Positions 7,090 to 15,409 of a DNA stretch of 23,633 nt are shown here, piece by piece. The position numbers were made by a program, and so were the translations under genes. Source of the stretch: JAVVRI01 sp036654795 (GTDB lineage: Bacteria > Bacteroidota > Bacteroidia > Bacteroidales > Tannerellaceae); the NCBI GenBank assembly GCA_036654795.1, contig JAVVRI010000015.1, forward strand, positions 1 through 23,633, given 5' to 3'. The first letter of the stretch is position 1. Each line of letters opens with the position of its first letter. The notes beneath the pieces are model-generated. The model did not search any database. It was not told where the DNA came from and saw only the letters and a list, made by a program, of their open reading frames with translations.

Positions 7090-10000
7090 TCATTTTTTGC
7101 TTTTCCCGATTTCTTGCATTACCAGACAGGCGGCTTCAATTGTGGATATGTTTTTAATAACGATGCTTCGCTTACCCTTCAGTTCGCGGAGGATACATTC
7201 GCGCGGATGGTTTTGCAAATAAGAGAGGAGTTGGTCGAAGGCTTCGCTCTGATAGTAGGGGCTGTCCGGTTGCGGAACGAGGTAGATGTTCATCTGTTCC
7301 ATCTTTAGTATGATCTTTTCGATGCCGAGCTTCTTGCTCATACGGCGGAGGCGGACAACGCGGATCAGCTCCTTACCCTCCTTAGGCACTTTGCCGAAGC
7401 GGTCTTTTAGGCGTTCGGTGAAGGCGTTGATGTCTCGCTCTTCCTCCATGCTGTCCAGTTCGCGGTAAAGCGAGATGCGCTCCGAGTCGTTCGGAATATA
7501 GGTAGGAGAGAACATTAGCTCAAGGTCGCTTTCGATGTGGGTCTCGCGTACGTATTCGCTGCCGGTGTCTCGCTTGCCCTTCTCTTCATCAGCGTAAAGG
7601 TCTGCAAATTCGCTGCTTCTTAATTCATCTACGGCCTCTTCCAGAATCTTCTGATAGGTCTCGTAACCGAGGTCGGCTATGAAACCGCTTTGCTCAGCAC
7701 CCAGCATGTTGCCTGCCCCGCGGATGTCAAGATCCTGCATGGCGATGTGGATGCCGCTGCCCAGTTCAGAGAAACTCTCGATGGCTTGTAGACGTCGGCG
7801 CGCCTCGGTGTTGAGGCTGCTCAAAGGGGGGGCTAGGAGGTAGCAGAAGGCCTTTCGGTTACTGCGCCCAACGCGTCCGCGTAGCTGGTGGAGGTCGGAG
7901 AGGCCAAACTGGTGGGCATTGTTGACGATGATGGTGTTGGCGTTCGAGACGTCAATTCCGTTTTCCACGATGCTGGTGGCTATTAGTACGTCGTACTCGT
8001 AGTTCACGAAGTCGAGGATGATCTTCTCCAGCTGCTTTGGCTCCATCTGTCCGTGCCCGACGCAGATGCGTGCGTCCGGCACTTCGCGATGGATCATCTC
8101 CTCTATCTCGTAGATGTTCTGTATGCGGTTATTGATGAAAAAGATCTGTCCGTTGCGGCTCATCTCGAAGTTGATGGCTTCGCGGATGATGTCGGGGTTA
8201 AAGTGTTCCACTTCCGTCTGTACCGGGTAGCGGTTGGGCGGAGGGGTGATGATGTTGCTCAGGTCGCGCGCACCGAGAAGTGAGAATTGCAGGGTGCGAG
8301 GGATAGGTGTGGCCGTCATGGTCAGGGTGTCTACCTCTACCTTTAGCTGGCGTAGTTTCTCCTTGACGGTTACGCCAAACTTCTGCTCTTCGTCGATGAT
8401 GAGCAGACCTAAGTCTTTAAACCGGACGTCTTTGCTGACGATGCGGTGTGTACCGATGAGGATGTCTACGCTTCCTTCGCTCGTCTTTTGGAGCGTTTCC
8501 TTTATCTCTCCTGTGGAGCGGGCACGACTGATGTAGTCGATGGTGCAGGGGAAGTTTTTCAGCCGTTCGCTGAAGGTCTTGAAGTGCTGGAAGGCCAACA
8601 CCGTGGTGGGTACTAGCACGGCGACTTGCTTATTGTCTGCTACGGCTTTAAAGGCGGCGCGGATGGCCACCTCCGTCTTGCCGAAGCCCACGTCTCCGCA
8701 GATCAGGCGGTCCATAGGACGTGGCTTTTCCATATCCTCTTTTACGTCCTGCGTTGCTTTCGTCTGGTCGGGCGTGTCTTCGTAGATGAAGCTGGCTTCC
8801 AGTTCCCGTTGCAGGTAGCTGTCCGGGGTATAGGCGAAGCCTTTTTCGTCCTTTCGTTTGGAGTAGAGAAGGATTAGGTCGCGGGCAATATCTTTCACCT
8901 TCTTCTTCGTCTTCTCTTTCATCTTTTCCCATGAGTCGCTGCCCAGTTTGTTCAGCTTAGGGGGTTCTCCGCTGTCTTTTCCTTTGTATTTGGAGAGCTT
9001 ATGGAGGGCGTGTATGCTGACGAAGAGGGCGTCGCTGTTTTGGTAGATTACCTTGATGGCTTCCTGTATATGTCCGTTCACTTCGGTACGTACCAAACCG
9101 CCGAACTGGCCGATGCCGTGATCGATGTGCACGATGTAGTCGCCTATGCTGAACTGGTTGAGTTCTTTGATAGAGAGGGTGATCTTGCCACTCCGTGCCT
9201 TCTCGCTTTTCAGGTTGAACTTATGAAAGCGGTCGAACAACTGATGGTCGGTAAAGAGGCAGATATGCAGCGTCTCGTCAGCAAAACCTTCATGGAGCGT
9301 CTTGTTGATGGCGGTGAAAGGGATCACTTCCTTCCTGTCCTCAAAGATGGAGCGGATGCGGATGGTCTGCTTCTCGGCGTCACTGAGAATGAAGAGTGCA
9401 TAACCCTCTTTTAGGTAGCGCTGAAAGGAGTCGCTTACTAGGTCGAAGTTCTTATGGTAGATGGGTTGTTTCTGTGTTTTGAAGAACAGCGTTGCTTCGG
9501 CTGTCCCGCTGGAGCGGGCACCGAAATGGAGGCGTCGGAAGCTGAGGGCGGTTCGGAGAAACTCCTCATCGGTGATGAGCTTACTGTGCATCTGGTCGGC
9601 GTCGGCAAACGACTCTTCGTCGCCAATGATCGGCTCTTCCTGCCACAAGCTGCCGATGCGCTCCTTGCACCAGCCTAGGTCGTTAGCAGCCAGTACTGTG
9701 CCTTCGGGCAGGCAGCTGAGCAGTGCTGCATGGCTCTTGTTGCTTTTGCTGATTTCCGGGACGAGGTAGATGCTTTCCAGCTTCTCTTTTGAGAGTTGGG
9801 TCTCTACGTCGAACGAGCGAATGGTCTCCACTTCGTCTCCGAAGAAGTCGATGCGGTAGGGATACTCGTGCGAGAAGGAGAAGACGTCCAGTATGCTGCC
9901 GCGTACGGCAAATTGCCCCGGCTCATATACATAATCTACCTGCTCGAAGCCGTATTCCGTCAGTACGTCGGCTACGAACGTATTGTCTAGCTTCTCGTTG

Positions 10001-10443
10001 ACATGTATCTTCAGTGTGTTCTCTTTCAGCAATTCGCCGGCAATTACCTTTTCGGCCAGCGCATCGGGGTAGGTCACGATGATGAAGGGTGCCTTTGCGT
10101 CTTGCAAAACGCTGAGTACTTCAGTGCGAAGAATCTCGTTGGCTGCGTCCAAATGGCCGTACTTGATTGCCCGCCTATAGGAGGATGGAAAGAAGTACAC
10201 TTCGCTTCCACCCACCAACTGCATCACGTCGTGATAAAAGTAGCCGGCCTCCTCCTGATCGTTTAGTACACACAAATAATTCCCCTTCCCTTTATGAAAA
10301 AGGGAAGCGATAGTCAATGCCGCTCCCGAACCGTTGAGTCCTTTAAGGAAAATATTGCGCAGCTTGTTTTCGCGTAATAGGGCATTTAGAGCTGCCACCT
10401 CAGGATGCGCAGCGTAAACTTCTAATAATTCTTGTACCTCCAA
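7090..10443 (-). CDS. mfd: Transcription-repair coupling factor Mfd
   Basis: The SF2 translocase that removes RNA polymerase stalled at DNA lesions and recruits UvrA. In numbering from the TTG start proposed here (1117 residues): the UvrB-like N-terminal module is at about 1-300 with YEPGQFAVRGSILDVF, the RNA-polymerase-interacting domain at about 430-510 with GDYIVHIDHGIGQF, Walker A GDVGFGKTE at 583-591, the DEEQ box at 684-687, TATPIPRTL at 710-718, HQLRGRVGRS at 852-861, and the C-terminal TRCF domain follows. The reading frame stays open to an ATG at 10530 (1146 residues). That ATG lies inside a palindromic repeat and upstream of a perfect promoter whose -7 box is at 10460-10468, so the extra 29 residues cannot come from that transcript. 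I therefore chose TTG at 10443, giving ...LEVQELLEVYAAHP. The leader would be only about 12 nt, without Shine-Dalgarno. Confidence 0.95.
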   Translation of the reverse strand: MEVQELLEVYAAHPEVAALNALLRENKLRNIFLKGLNGSGAALTIASLFHKGKGNYLCVLNDQEEAGYFYHDVMQLVGGSEVYFFPSSYRRAIKYGHLDAANEILRTEVLSVLQDAKAPFIIVTYPDALAEKVIAGELLKENTLKIHVNEKLDNTFVADVLTEYGFEQVDYVYEPGQFAVRGSILDVFSFSHEYPYRIDFFGDEVETIRSFDVETQLSKEKLESIYLVPEISKSNKSHAALLSCLPEGTVLAANDLGWCKERIGSLWQEEPIIGDEESFADADQMHSKLITDEEFLRTALSFRRLHFGARSSGTAEATLFFKTQKQPIYHKNFDLVSDSFQRYLKEGYALFILSDAEKQTIRIRSIFEDRKEVIPFTAINKTLHEGFADETLHICLFTDHQLFDRFHKFNLKSEKARSGKITLSIKELNQFSIGDYIVHIDHGIGQFGGLVRTEVNGHIQEAIKVIYQNSDALFVSIHALHKLSKYKGKDSGEPPKLNKLGSDSWEKMKEKTKKKVKDIARDLILLYSKRKDEKGFAYTPDSYLQRELEASFIYEDTPDQTKATQDVKEDMEKPRPMDRLICGDVGFGKTEVAIRAAFKAVADNKQVAVLVPTTVLAFQHFKTFSERLKNFPCTIDYISRARSTGEIKETLQKTSEGSVDILIGTHRIVSKDVRFKDLGLLIIDEEQKFGVTVKEKLRQLKVEVDTLTMTATPIPRTLQFSLLGARDLSNIITPPPNRYPVQTEVEHFNPDIIREAINFEMSRNGQIFFINNRIQNIYEIEEMIHREVPDARICVGHGQMEPKQLEKIILDFVNYEYDVLIATSIVENGIDVSNANTIIVNNAHQFGLSDLHQLRGRVGRSNRKAFCYLLAPPLSSLNTEARRRLQAIESFSELGSGIHIAMQDLDIRGAGNMLGAEQSGFIADLGYETYQKILEEAVDELRSSEFADLYADEEKGKRDTGSEYVRETHIESDLELMFSPTYIPNDSERISLYRELDSMEEERDINAFTERLKDRFGKVPKEGKELIRVVRLRRMSKKLGIEKIILKMEQMNIYLVPQPDSPYYQSEAFDQLLSYLQNHPRECILRELKGKRSIVIKNISTIEAACLVMQEIGKSKK

Positions 10444-10459
10444 AGCTATTGTAATTTGT

Positions 10460-10491
10460 GCAAATATAGCTCTTTTGAAGAAAAGATGCAA
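10460..10491 (-). promoter_or_regulatory. Bacteroidetes-type promoter of mfd
   Basis: On the minus strand TTGC (10491-10488) is followed by exactly 19 bases and TATATTTGC (10468-10460), a near-ideal -33/-7 promoter for the Bacteroidetes primary sigma factor. Transcription should begin close to 10455, about 12 nt before the TTG start codon. It decides the mfd start because the longer frame would begin upstream of the promoter. Confidence 0.8.
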
Positions 10492-10501
10492 GCATATATT
10501 A

Positions 10502-10563
10502 GTTTCATGCCTATGAAACAAAAGTTTCATGCCGGTGAAACTTTAGTTTCATCACGATGAAAC
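10502..10563. repeat. Array of three 18-bp palindromes at 22-bp intervals
   Basis: Three units begin at 10502, 10524 and 10546: GTTTCATGCCTATGAAAC, GTTTCATGCCGGTGAAAC and GTTTCATCACGATGAAAC. Each has the arms GTTTCA and TGAAAC, extended to GTTTCAT/ATGAAAC in units 1 and 3. The spacers are 4 bases each (AAAA and TTTA), so the period is exactly 22 bp, about two helical turns. Neighbouring arms are also complementary across the spacers, so alternative hairpins can form. The array is 11 bp upstream of the mfd -33 element and downstream of the topB stop. It could be a multi-site operator, a structured transcript end for topB, or a dispersed intergenic repeat. Confidence 0.85.
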
Positions 10564-10626
10564 TAAATATGAATAGGGACTGAACGTTATAACATAAATA
10601 ATAAAGATCAATCTTGCTCTGACGAA

Positions 10627-12672
10627 CTACTTGCCAATGATCTCTATTAGTTTTTCTTCCGTTAGGTCGGCGCCGTAGGTGGCGTAGTCGAGGCGGAAGG
10701 TGCAGCCGCTTTTATAATTGGAGCAGCCATAGGCATTCTTGCCGCGCAGGATTGTACCTTGTTTGCAAAGGGGGCAGATGGCTTGGGCGATCAGTTTCTC
10801 TTTCTTTTCGCGAGGTTTGCGAGGTTTTTTCTCTTTAGGCTCAGTTGCTTTTTCCTCTTTTGTCTTTTCTACAACGGCCTCGGTGATGGTGATGCTTCGG
10901 GTGCTGTGGTCGGAGCGGACGTTGAATACGATTTGGCTGACCAGTTGCTTCAGTTCTTCCAGAAAGGTGCGTACATCGTATGTGCCTCGCTCGATCTGGC
11001 GAAGCTTCTTTTCCCACAGACCGGTTAGTTCGGCGCTTTTGAGTAGCTCTTCATGGATGGTGCCGATCAGCTCAACGCCCGTAGCGGTGGGGTAGAGGTT
11101 CTTGCGCTCCTTGCGGATGTAGTTGCGTTTGAAGAGGGTTTCGATGATGGCGGCGCGGGTGGAGGGACGGCCGATGCCGTTTTCCTTCAAAGCATCGCGC
11201 AGTTCGTCATTGTCTACCAGCTTGCCTGCTGTTTCCATGGCGCGGAGCAGGGTGGCTTCGGTGTAAACCTTTGGGGGCAGCGTCCACTTCTCGCCGAGGG
11301 TAGGGACGTGCGGACCGCTTTCGCCTTTGACGAAGTCCGGCAGTACGCCTTCTTCTTCGGTCGGTTCTGCGTCCGGATCTTTCTGTTCGGCTCCGAAGAC
11401 AACGCGCCAACCCGGTTTTAGGATTTGCTTGCCGGTTACTTTGAAGTCTACTTTTCCGACTTTACCGAGTACGGTGGTGGTGGAGATGTCGCAATCCGGA
11501 TAGAAGGCGGCAATGAAGCGGCGGGCTACGAGGTCGTACACCTTGCGCTCCGTGTCCGAGAGGTTACGCGGAGCTACGCCGGTTGGTATGATGGCGTGGT
11601 GGTCGGTCACCTTTGTATTGTCGAACACGCGCTTGGTCTTCGGTATCTTGGTGGCGAGGAGTGGTGCGATCAGGTCGGCATAGTCCGTCATTCCCTTCAG
11701 CGTATCGGGTACTTTAGGGTAGATGTCTTCACTTAGGAAGGTGGTGTCTACACGTGGATAGGTCGTTACTTTCTTTTCGTAAAGAGACTGAATCAGCTTT
11801 AGCGTATCGTCTGCCGAGAAGGCAAATTTCTTGTTACACTCTACTTGAAGCGAGGTTAGGTCGAAGAGGCGCGGGGCATATTCTTTGCCCTTTTTCTCCG
11901 AAGTATCGGTTACGACAAACTCCTCCTGCTGCACGATGGTGAGGAAGTCTTCGCCTTCCTCCTTACTACTGAACTTTCCTTTGGTGGAAGAGAAGGTGGT
12001 GTTACGATAGACCGTCTTTAACTCCCAGTAGGCTTCGGGGGTAAAGTTATCTATCTCTGCTTGTCGGTTTACGATCAGAGCGAGGGTCGGGGTTTGCACT
12101 CTTCCGATGGAGAGCACCTGCCGGTTCTGCCCGTAGCGCAGGGTGTAGAGGCGGGTGGCGTTCATGCCCAGCAACCAATCACCGATGGCGCGCGAGAGTC
12201 CTGCTTCGTATAGGCTGTTAAATTCTGATTGATCCTTCAGGTGTTGGAAGCCTTCGCGGATGGCCTCTTCGGTAAGTGAAGAGATCCAAAGGCGGTAGAC
12301 GGGACACTTACATCCGGCCTTTTGCATCACCCAGCGTTGGATCAACTCTCCCTCCTGTCCAGCATCACCGCAGTTGATCACCATCTCGGCGTTCTGCATC
12401 AGTCCTTCGATGGTTTCGAATTGCTGCCGGTAACCTTGGTTGTCGATTAGCTTGATGCCGAATCGCGGTGGAATCATGGGGAGTGAGCTGAGGCTCCACC
12501 GTTTCCACTCCGGGGCGTATTCGTGTGGCTCTTTGAGTGTGCACAGATGTCCGAATGTCCAGGTTACCTGATATCCGTTTCCTTCAATATATCCGTTCAT
12601 ACGGTTGGTAGCCCCCAGCACTTCGGCAATCTCACGTGCCACGCTGGGCTTTTCAGCAATACATACTTTCAT
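10627..12672 (-). CDS. topB: DNA topoisomerase III (type IA)
   Basis: A 681-residue type IA topoisomerase that relaxes or decatenates DNA through a 5'-phosphotyrosine intermediate. The toprim domain opens with CIAEKPSVAREIA (Glu7), and its acidic motif reads CGDAGQEGEL (101-110). The QTPTL signature is at 193-197 and the catalytic tyrosine is Tyr305 in TTYPRVDT. IGRPSTRA follows later. The C-terminus has a Lys/Glu-rich linker (about 595-626) and one four-cysteine zinc finger (Cys633, 636, 650, 657). The middle acid of the usual DxDxE is a glycine here (D-A-G-Q-E). The gene is single, with no relaxase or conjugation genes around it, so it is the chromosomal rather than an element-borne copy. 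It has its own divergent promoter shared with the C69 dipeptidase region. Start ATG at 12672 gives the normal family N-terminus. Confidence 0.94.
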   Translation of the reverse strand: MKVCIAEKPSVAREIAEVLGATNRMNGYIEGNGYQVTWTFGHLCTLKEPHEYAPEWKRWSLSSLPMIPPRFGIKLIDNQGYRQQFETIEGLMQNAEMVINCGDAGQEGELIQRWVMQKAGCKCPVYRLWISSLTEEAIREGFQHLKDQSEFNSLYEAGLSRAIGDWLLGMNATRLYTLRYGQNRQVLSIGRVQTPTLALIVNRQAEIDNFTPEAYWELKTVYRNTTFSSTKGKFSSKEEGEDFLTIVQQEEFVVTDTSEKKGKEYAPRLFDLTSLQVECNKKFAFSADDTLKLIQSLYEKKVTTYPRVDTTFLSEDIYPKVPDTLKGMTDYADLIAPLLATKIPKTKRVFDNTKVTDHHAIIPTGVAPRNLSDTERKVYDLVARRFIAAFYPDCDISTTTVLGKVGKVDFKVTGKQILKPGWRVVFGAEQKDPDAEPTEEEGVLPDFVKGESGPHVPTLGEKWTLPPKVYTEATLLRAMETAGKLVDNDELRDALKENGIGRPSTRAAIIETLFKRNYIRKERKNLYPTATGVELIGTIHEELLKSAELTGLWEKKLRQIERGTYDVRTFLEELKQLVSQIVFNVRSDHSTRSITITEAVVEKTKEEKATEPKEKKPRKPREKKEKLIAQAICPLCKQGTILRGKNAYGCSNYKSGCTFRLDYATYGADLTEEKLIEIIGK

Positions 12673-12699
12673 CTGTCCTCTTCATTAAATAAGTAGACA

Positions 12700-12729
12700 A
12701 AAGTACGTTTACCGGACGACATAACCAAA
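12700..12729 (-). promoter_or_regulatory. Promoter of topB
   Basis: On the minus strand TTTG (12729-12726) is followed, 18-20 bases later depending on which edge is counted, by TACTTTTG (12707-12700), a match to TAnnTTTG. The predicted leader is about 25 nt and contains GAAGAGGAC just before the ATG, a plausible Shine-Dalgarno. The divergent promoter of the C69 gene begins about 20 bp away. Confidence 0.65.
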
Positions 12730-12747
12730 TCGGTTACCGAAAACCTC

Positions 12748-12776
12748 TTGCGTAAAGTAGAATATGTATATCTTTG
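12748..12776 (+). promoter_or_regulatory. Promoter of the C69 dipeptidase gene
   Basis: TTG at 12748-12750 and TATCTTTG at 12769-12776 are separated by 18 bases, close to the Bacteroidetes consensus spacing. The start site would be near 12782. This excludes the in-frame upstream ATG at 12764 and favours ATG at 12815, which is followed directly by a signal peptide. Confidence 0.6.
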
Positions 12777-12814
12777 GCTTCGTTATAAAAACAGAGAACG
12801 TTAATACTTCTATC

Positions 12815-14443
12815 ATGAATAAACTTAAACTTATTACGCTTTTGATCGCGATGGCTGCCTGGATGCAGACGGGCGATGCTTGTACCGTTATTGTAGCTGG
12901 TAAAAAGGCTACGGCAGACGGTAGTGTGTTAAACTCGCATACCGACTGCGGTGCTGATTGTCGCATACAGGTCGTACCAGGACAAAAATACCCGAAGGGG
13001 ACAACCGTCCCTGTCTGTTACGGACTGCTTACCCGCAATCAGCCAGGAAAGGAGAATGCCGAGGTGTTGGGACATATCCCACAAGCGGAGCAAACCTATA
13101 CCTATTTTCATTCCGCCTATTCGCATATCAATGAGTATCAGTTATGCATTGGCGAAAGCACGATGAGTCAGCGCAGCGAACTGCAAGTCGCTAAAGGCGA
13201 AGGAAAGCAGATTATGACCGTTGAGCAGGTTGCTGCCTTTGCCCTTCAGCGTTGCCGTACGGCTGAAGAGGCGCTAACCCTAATCACTTCCCTGATGGAG
13301 ACCTACGGCTTCCTTCCATCTTGTGGCCCCGAGTCAGAATGTTTGACGTTGGCCGATCCGGAAAAAGTATGGATACTCGAACTCTTCAGCGTCGGCAAGG
13401 ATTGGACACCGGAGAGTGGTAAGCCGGGTGTTATATGGGCTGCCCGCCGTCTGCCGGACGATCAGATTGCACTGATTCCGAACTGGAGTATCATAAAGGA
13501 GATAGACGTCAATCGTCCCGAAGAATACAAAGCTTCGTCTAATTACCAGCAGGTGGCAATCGATAACGGCTGGTATAACCCTGCTTCCGGTCGTCCCTTT
13601 GTCTGGCAGGAGGCGTATGCCCCCATTACGCACGAATGGTCTACCAATCGCTTTTGGCTTTTTTGTGAGACCTTTGCGCCCGGTCTGATCCCAATCCAGC
13701 GTAAGACGGCTGATCCGTATAAGAACCTTGATCAATATACTCAGTATGTTGAGCCGCTTAGCATCTACCCCTTCTCTTTTGTTCCCGAAAAGAAGTTGAC
13801 AGTACAGGACGTTATGGACTTCCAGCGTTCCACCTTCGAAGGTACGATTTATGATAAGGAGAACGACGCCGCCTGGTATATTCCCACTGCCGACGGAAAG
13901 GCGCTGAAGAGTAAACTAGCTACCCCTTTTCCAACCCGCGAAATGCAGAAGTTGATGAAGACAACCCGTCGCCGCGCCGTTGCTCGCATGGATGGTGAAT
14001 ATGGTATGGTGGCTCAGCTTCGAAGCTGGATGCCGCGCGAGATTGGGGGTGTCTATTGGGTATTTATGGACAATGCCTATACCTCCCCTTATTTTCCGAT
14101 CTTTACCGGCGTAACGGCTATACCCGAAGTGTATCGCACGTATGATCCGACGGCGTATAGCGACCAGTCTGCTCGTTGGGCTGTCGACTTTGTGGACAAT
14201 CTGCTTTATCTGAACTGGCAGGATGGCAAAAAAGACCTGCAAGCCGCCCGTACCCCGCTGGAAGCTGATTTCTTTGCCCGCAATGCAGCTATTGAGAAGG
14301 AATATGTCGCCCTTCAAAAGAAAAATAAGGAGAAAGCAAGCTTGTTACTCAATAACTATGAGCAGGAATGTGCAGATCGTGTTATGCTTACTTATCATGA
14401 CTTACGCAACACGCTACTGGTAAAGTATACGAATAATAAGTAA
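12815..14443 (+). CDS. Secreted C69-family dipeptidase
   Basis: A 542-residue N-terminal-nucleophile peptidase of family C69 (PepD/dipeptidase A type), which cleaves dipeptides with broad specificity. Residues 1-22 form a signal peptide, and residue 23 is the expected nucleophile in DACTVIVAGKKATADGS. Cleavage after Ala22 would expose Cys23 directly, so the signal peptide may double as the propeptide. SHTDC at 41-45 and the HINEYQLCIGEST region (104-116) match the family core. The frame extends 17 codons upstream to 12764, but that start lies before the promoter -7 box and would bury the signal peptide, so ATG 12815 is preferred. Likely periplasmic, taking part in peptide use. The next gene follows after 63 nt with its own -7 box. 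The family is clear; the substrate is not. Confidence 0.92.
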   Translation: MNKLKLITLLIAMAAWMQTGDACTVIVAGKKATADGSVLNSHTDCGADCRIQVVPGQKYPKGTTVPVCYGLLTRNQPGKENAEVLGHIPQAEQTYTYFHSAYSHINEYQLCIGESTMSQRSELQVAKGEGKQIMTVEQVAAFALQRCRTAEEALTLITSLMETYGFLPSCGPESECLTLADPEKVWILELFSVGKDWTPESGKPGVIWAARRLPDDQIALIPNWSIIKEIDVNRPEEYKASSNYQQVAIDNGWYNPASGRPFVWQEAYAPITHEWSTNRFWLFCETFAPGLIPIQRKTADPYKNLDQYTQYVEPLSIYPFSFVPEKKLTVQDVMDFQRSTFEGTIYDKENDAAWYIPTADGKALKSKLATPFPTREMQKLMKTTRRRAVARMDGEYGMVAQLRSWMPREIGGVYWVFMDNAYTSPYFPIFTGVTAIPEVYRTYDPTAYSDQSARWAVDFVDNLLYLNWQDGKKDLQAARTPLEADFFARNAAIEKEYVALQKKNKEKASLLLNNYEQECADRVMLTYHDLRNTLLVKYTNNK

Positions 14444-14472
14444 TAGATGCCTTCTAATTCAATCCTTTTAGT

Positions 14473-14481
14473 TAGCTTTGC
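14473..14481 (+). promoter_or_regulatory. -7 box (TAGCTTTGC) before the lipoprotein gene
   Basis: TAGCTTTGC is a full TAnnTTTGC match 26 nt before the lipoprotein ATG, but the -33 position is poor. It suggests the lipoprotein-folK pair is transcribed separately from the C69 gene. Confidence 0.5.
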
Positions 14482-14506
14482 GCGCTTAAATAAATAAGAA
14501 TATAGA

Positions 14507-14986
14507 ATGAGAGCACGTGTTGCATGGTTGATAGGCCTTTCGGTACTATTTATTTTATTATGTAGTAGCTGCAAGAAAGAGTTGAAGGACTTTTCCTTTA
14601 GTTACACGATGGAGAGTGTAGGTAATTATAAATTGCAGGTCTTTTTTAATGGCAATGGTACTTATCGGATTGAGGAGTATAACTCTGCCATGGGCAGCGC
14701 AGTTCCAAAACGTGAGCCTATTATCAAAAGTGGTGCATTAACGGATGAGGAGTTAATCGAAGTGAAGCGTCTGATATCGGACAGCAACTTGCCTGAGATG
14801 AAGGACTACTATGGTTTTGACAAGGAAAGTAACGCCGGCATGGGGGATATTCTGTATCAAGTATCATTCATCACAGTAGACAATGAAAAACTGATCACTA
14901 TTTGCAATAGCGACAACAAGCAATTTACTGGTTCCTTTGTTCGGTTGATCGGTTATATTAACAGCTTCTTGAATACGCATAAATAG
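14507..14986 (+). CDS. Small predicted lipoprotein of unknown function
   Basis: A 159-residue protein with a charged N-terminus (MRARVAW), a hydrophobic stretch and a lipobox LCSSC with the lipidated Cys22, followed by KKELKDF. Mature lipoproteins of Bacteroides with charged residues after the Cys may reach the outer surface, but here the residues are basic (KK), unlike the acidic surface-export signal, so a periplasmic-facing location is more likely. The rest is a soluble domain with alternating beta-type segments (FSYTMESVGNYKLQVFFNGNGTYRIEEY) and no motif that I recognise. Its stop codon TAG is directly followed by the ATG of the FolK-like gene, so the two are translationally adjacent. Other than surface/envelope localisation, no function can be stated. 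Confidence 0.82.
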   Translation: MRARVAWLIGLSVLFILLCSSCKKELKDFSFSYTMESVGNYKLQVFFNGNGTYRIEEYNSAMGSAVPKREPIIKSGALTDEELIEVKRLISDSNLPEMKDYYGFDKESNAGMGDILYQVSFITVDNEKLITICNSDNKQFTGSFVRLIGYINSFLNTHK

Positions 14987-15367
14987 ATGAATCGTATCGT
15001 GCTGGGTCTTGGTTCAAACCGAGATAGTATCCAAAATATAGAGCGTGCAACTGCTAGGTTGCGCGCTCATTTTGTTTCTATTCGCTTCTCGGAAGCGGTG
15101 TATACGGAGCCGATCAATTGCCTCGACCCGGCTTTATTCCTTAATATCGTAGCTGTTGCGGAGAGTCCTGACGGGCCGGAGGAGGTGAGGTCTGTCCTTA
15201 AAGATATTGAATATGCCTTAGGAAGGCGTCCGGAAGATAAGGCTGCTGGGCGGATTATTCTTGATATTGATCTGCTACAATGGAATGACCGGATATTGAA
15301 GCCTGATGATTTGGAGCGAGAGTATATCAGGGCGGGGCTGCATTCATTGCTTGCGAGTGGACAATAG
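14987..15367 (+). CDS. folK: FolK-like dihydropterin pyrophosphokinase, short form
   Basis: A 126-residue HPPK-family protein, which transfers pyrophosphate from ATP to 6-hydroxymethyl-dihydropterin in folate synthesis. The N-terminal GLGSNRDS (7-14), the YTEPINCLDPALFLNIV region (39-55, corresponding to the T-x-P...D-x-P-x-F-x-N pattern) and GRRPEDKAAGRIILDIDLL (79-97), with the magnesium aspartates Asp93 and Asp95, are clear. It is shorter than the E. coli enzyme (159 residues). The C-terminal part after LKPDDLE lacks the usual P-H-x-x-M...R-x-F-V/M-L-x-P-L segment with its ATP-contacting histidine. It may be an alternative minimal HPPK or a paralogue with reduced activity. ATG directly abuts the lipoprotein stop. 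The gene symbol names the family and does not prove that it is the main folate enzyme. Confidence 0.78.
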   Translation: MNRIVLGLGSNRDSIQNIERATARLRAHFVSIRFSEAVYTEPINCLDPALFLNIVAVAESPDGPEEVRSVLKDIEYALGRRPEDKAAGRIILDIDLLQWNDRILKPDDLEREYIRAGLHSLLASGQ

Positions 15368-15409
15368 TTATGTAGGCGATCCGCCAACCGACTGGCACGG
15401 ACGTTTAGG

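Noticed and set aside
10444..10530. 29-residue N-terminal extension of Mfd starting at ATG 10530
   Set aside because: It lies inside a palindrome and overlaps the promoter, so it is upstream of the likely transcript start.
10502..10563. CRISPR array
   Set aside because: Repeats are 18 bp and palindromic with only 4-bp spacers, and no cas genes are near.
10627..12672. topB as a sign of an integrative conjugative element
   Set aside because: No relaxase, integrase, tra genes or attachment repeats are present, and the flanks are core genes.
12764..12814. Upstream ATG for the C69 dipeptidase
   Set aside because: It precedes the -7 promoter box and would place 17 residues before a normal signal peptide.
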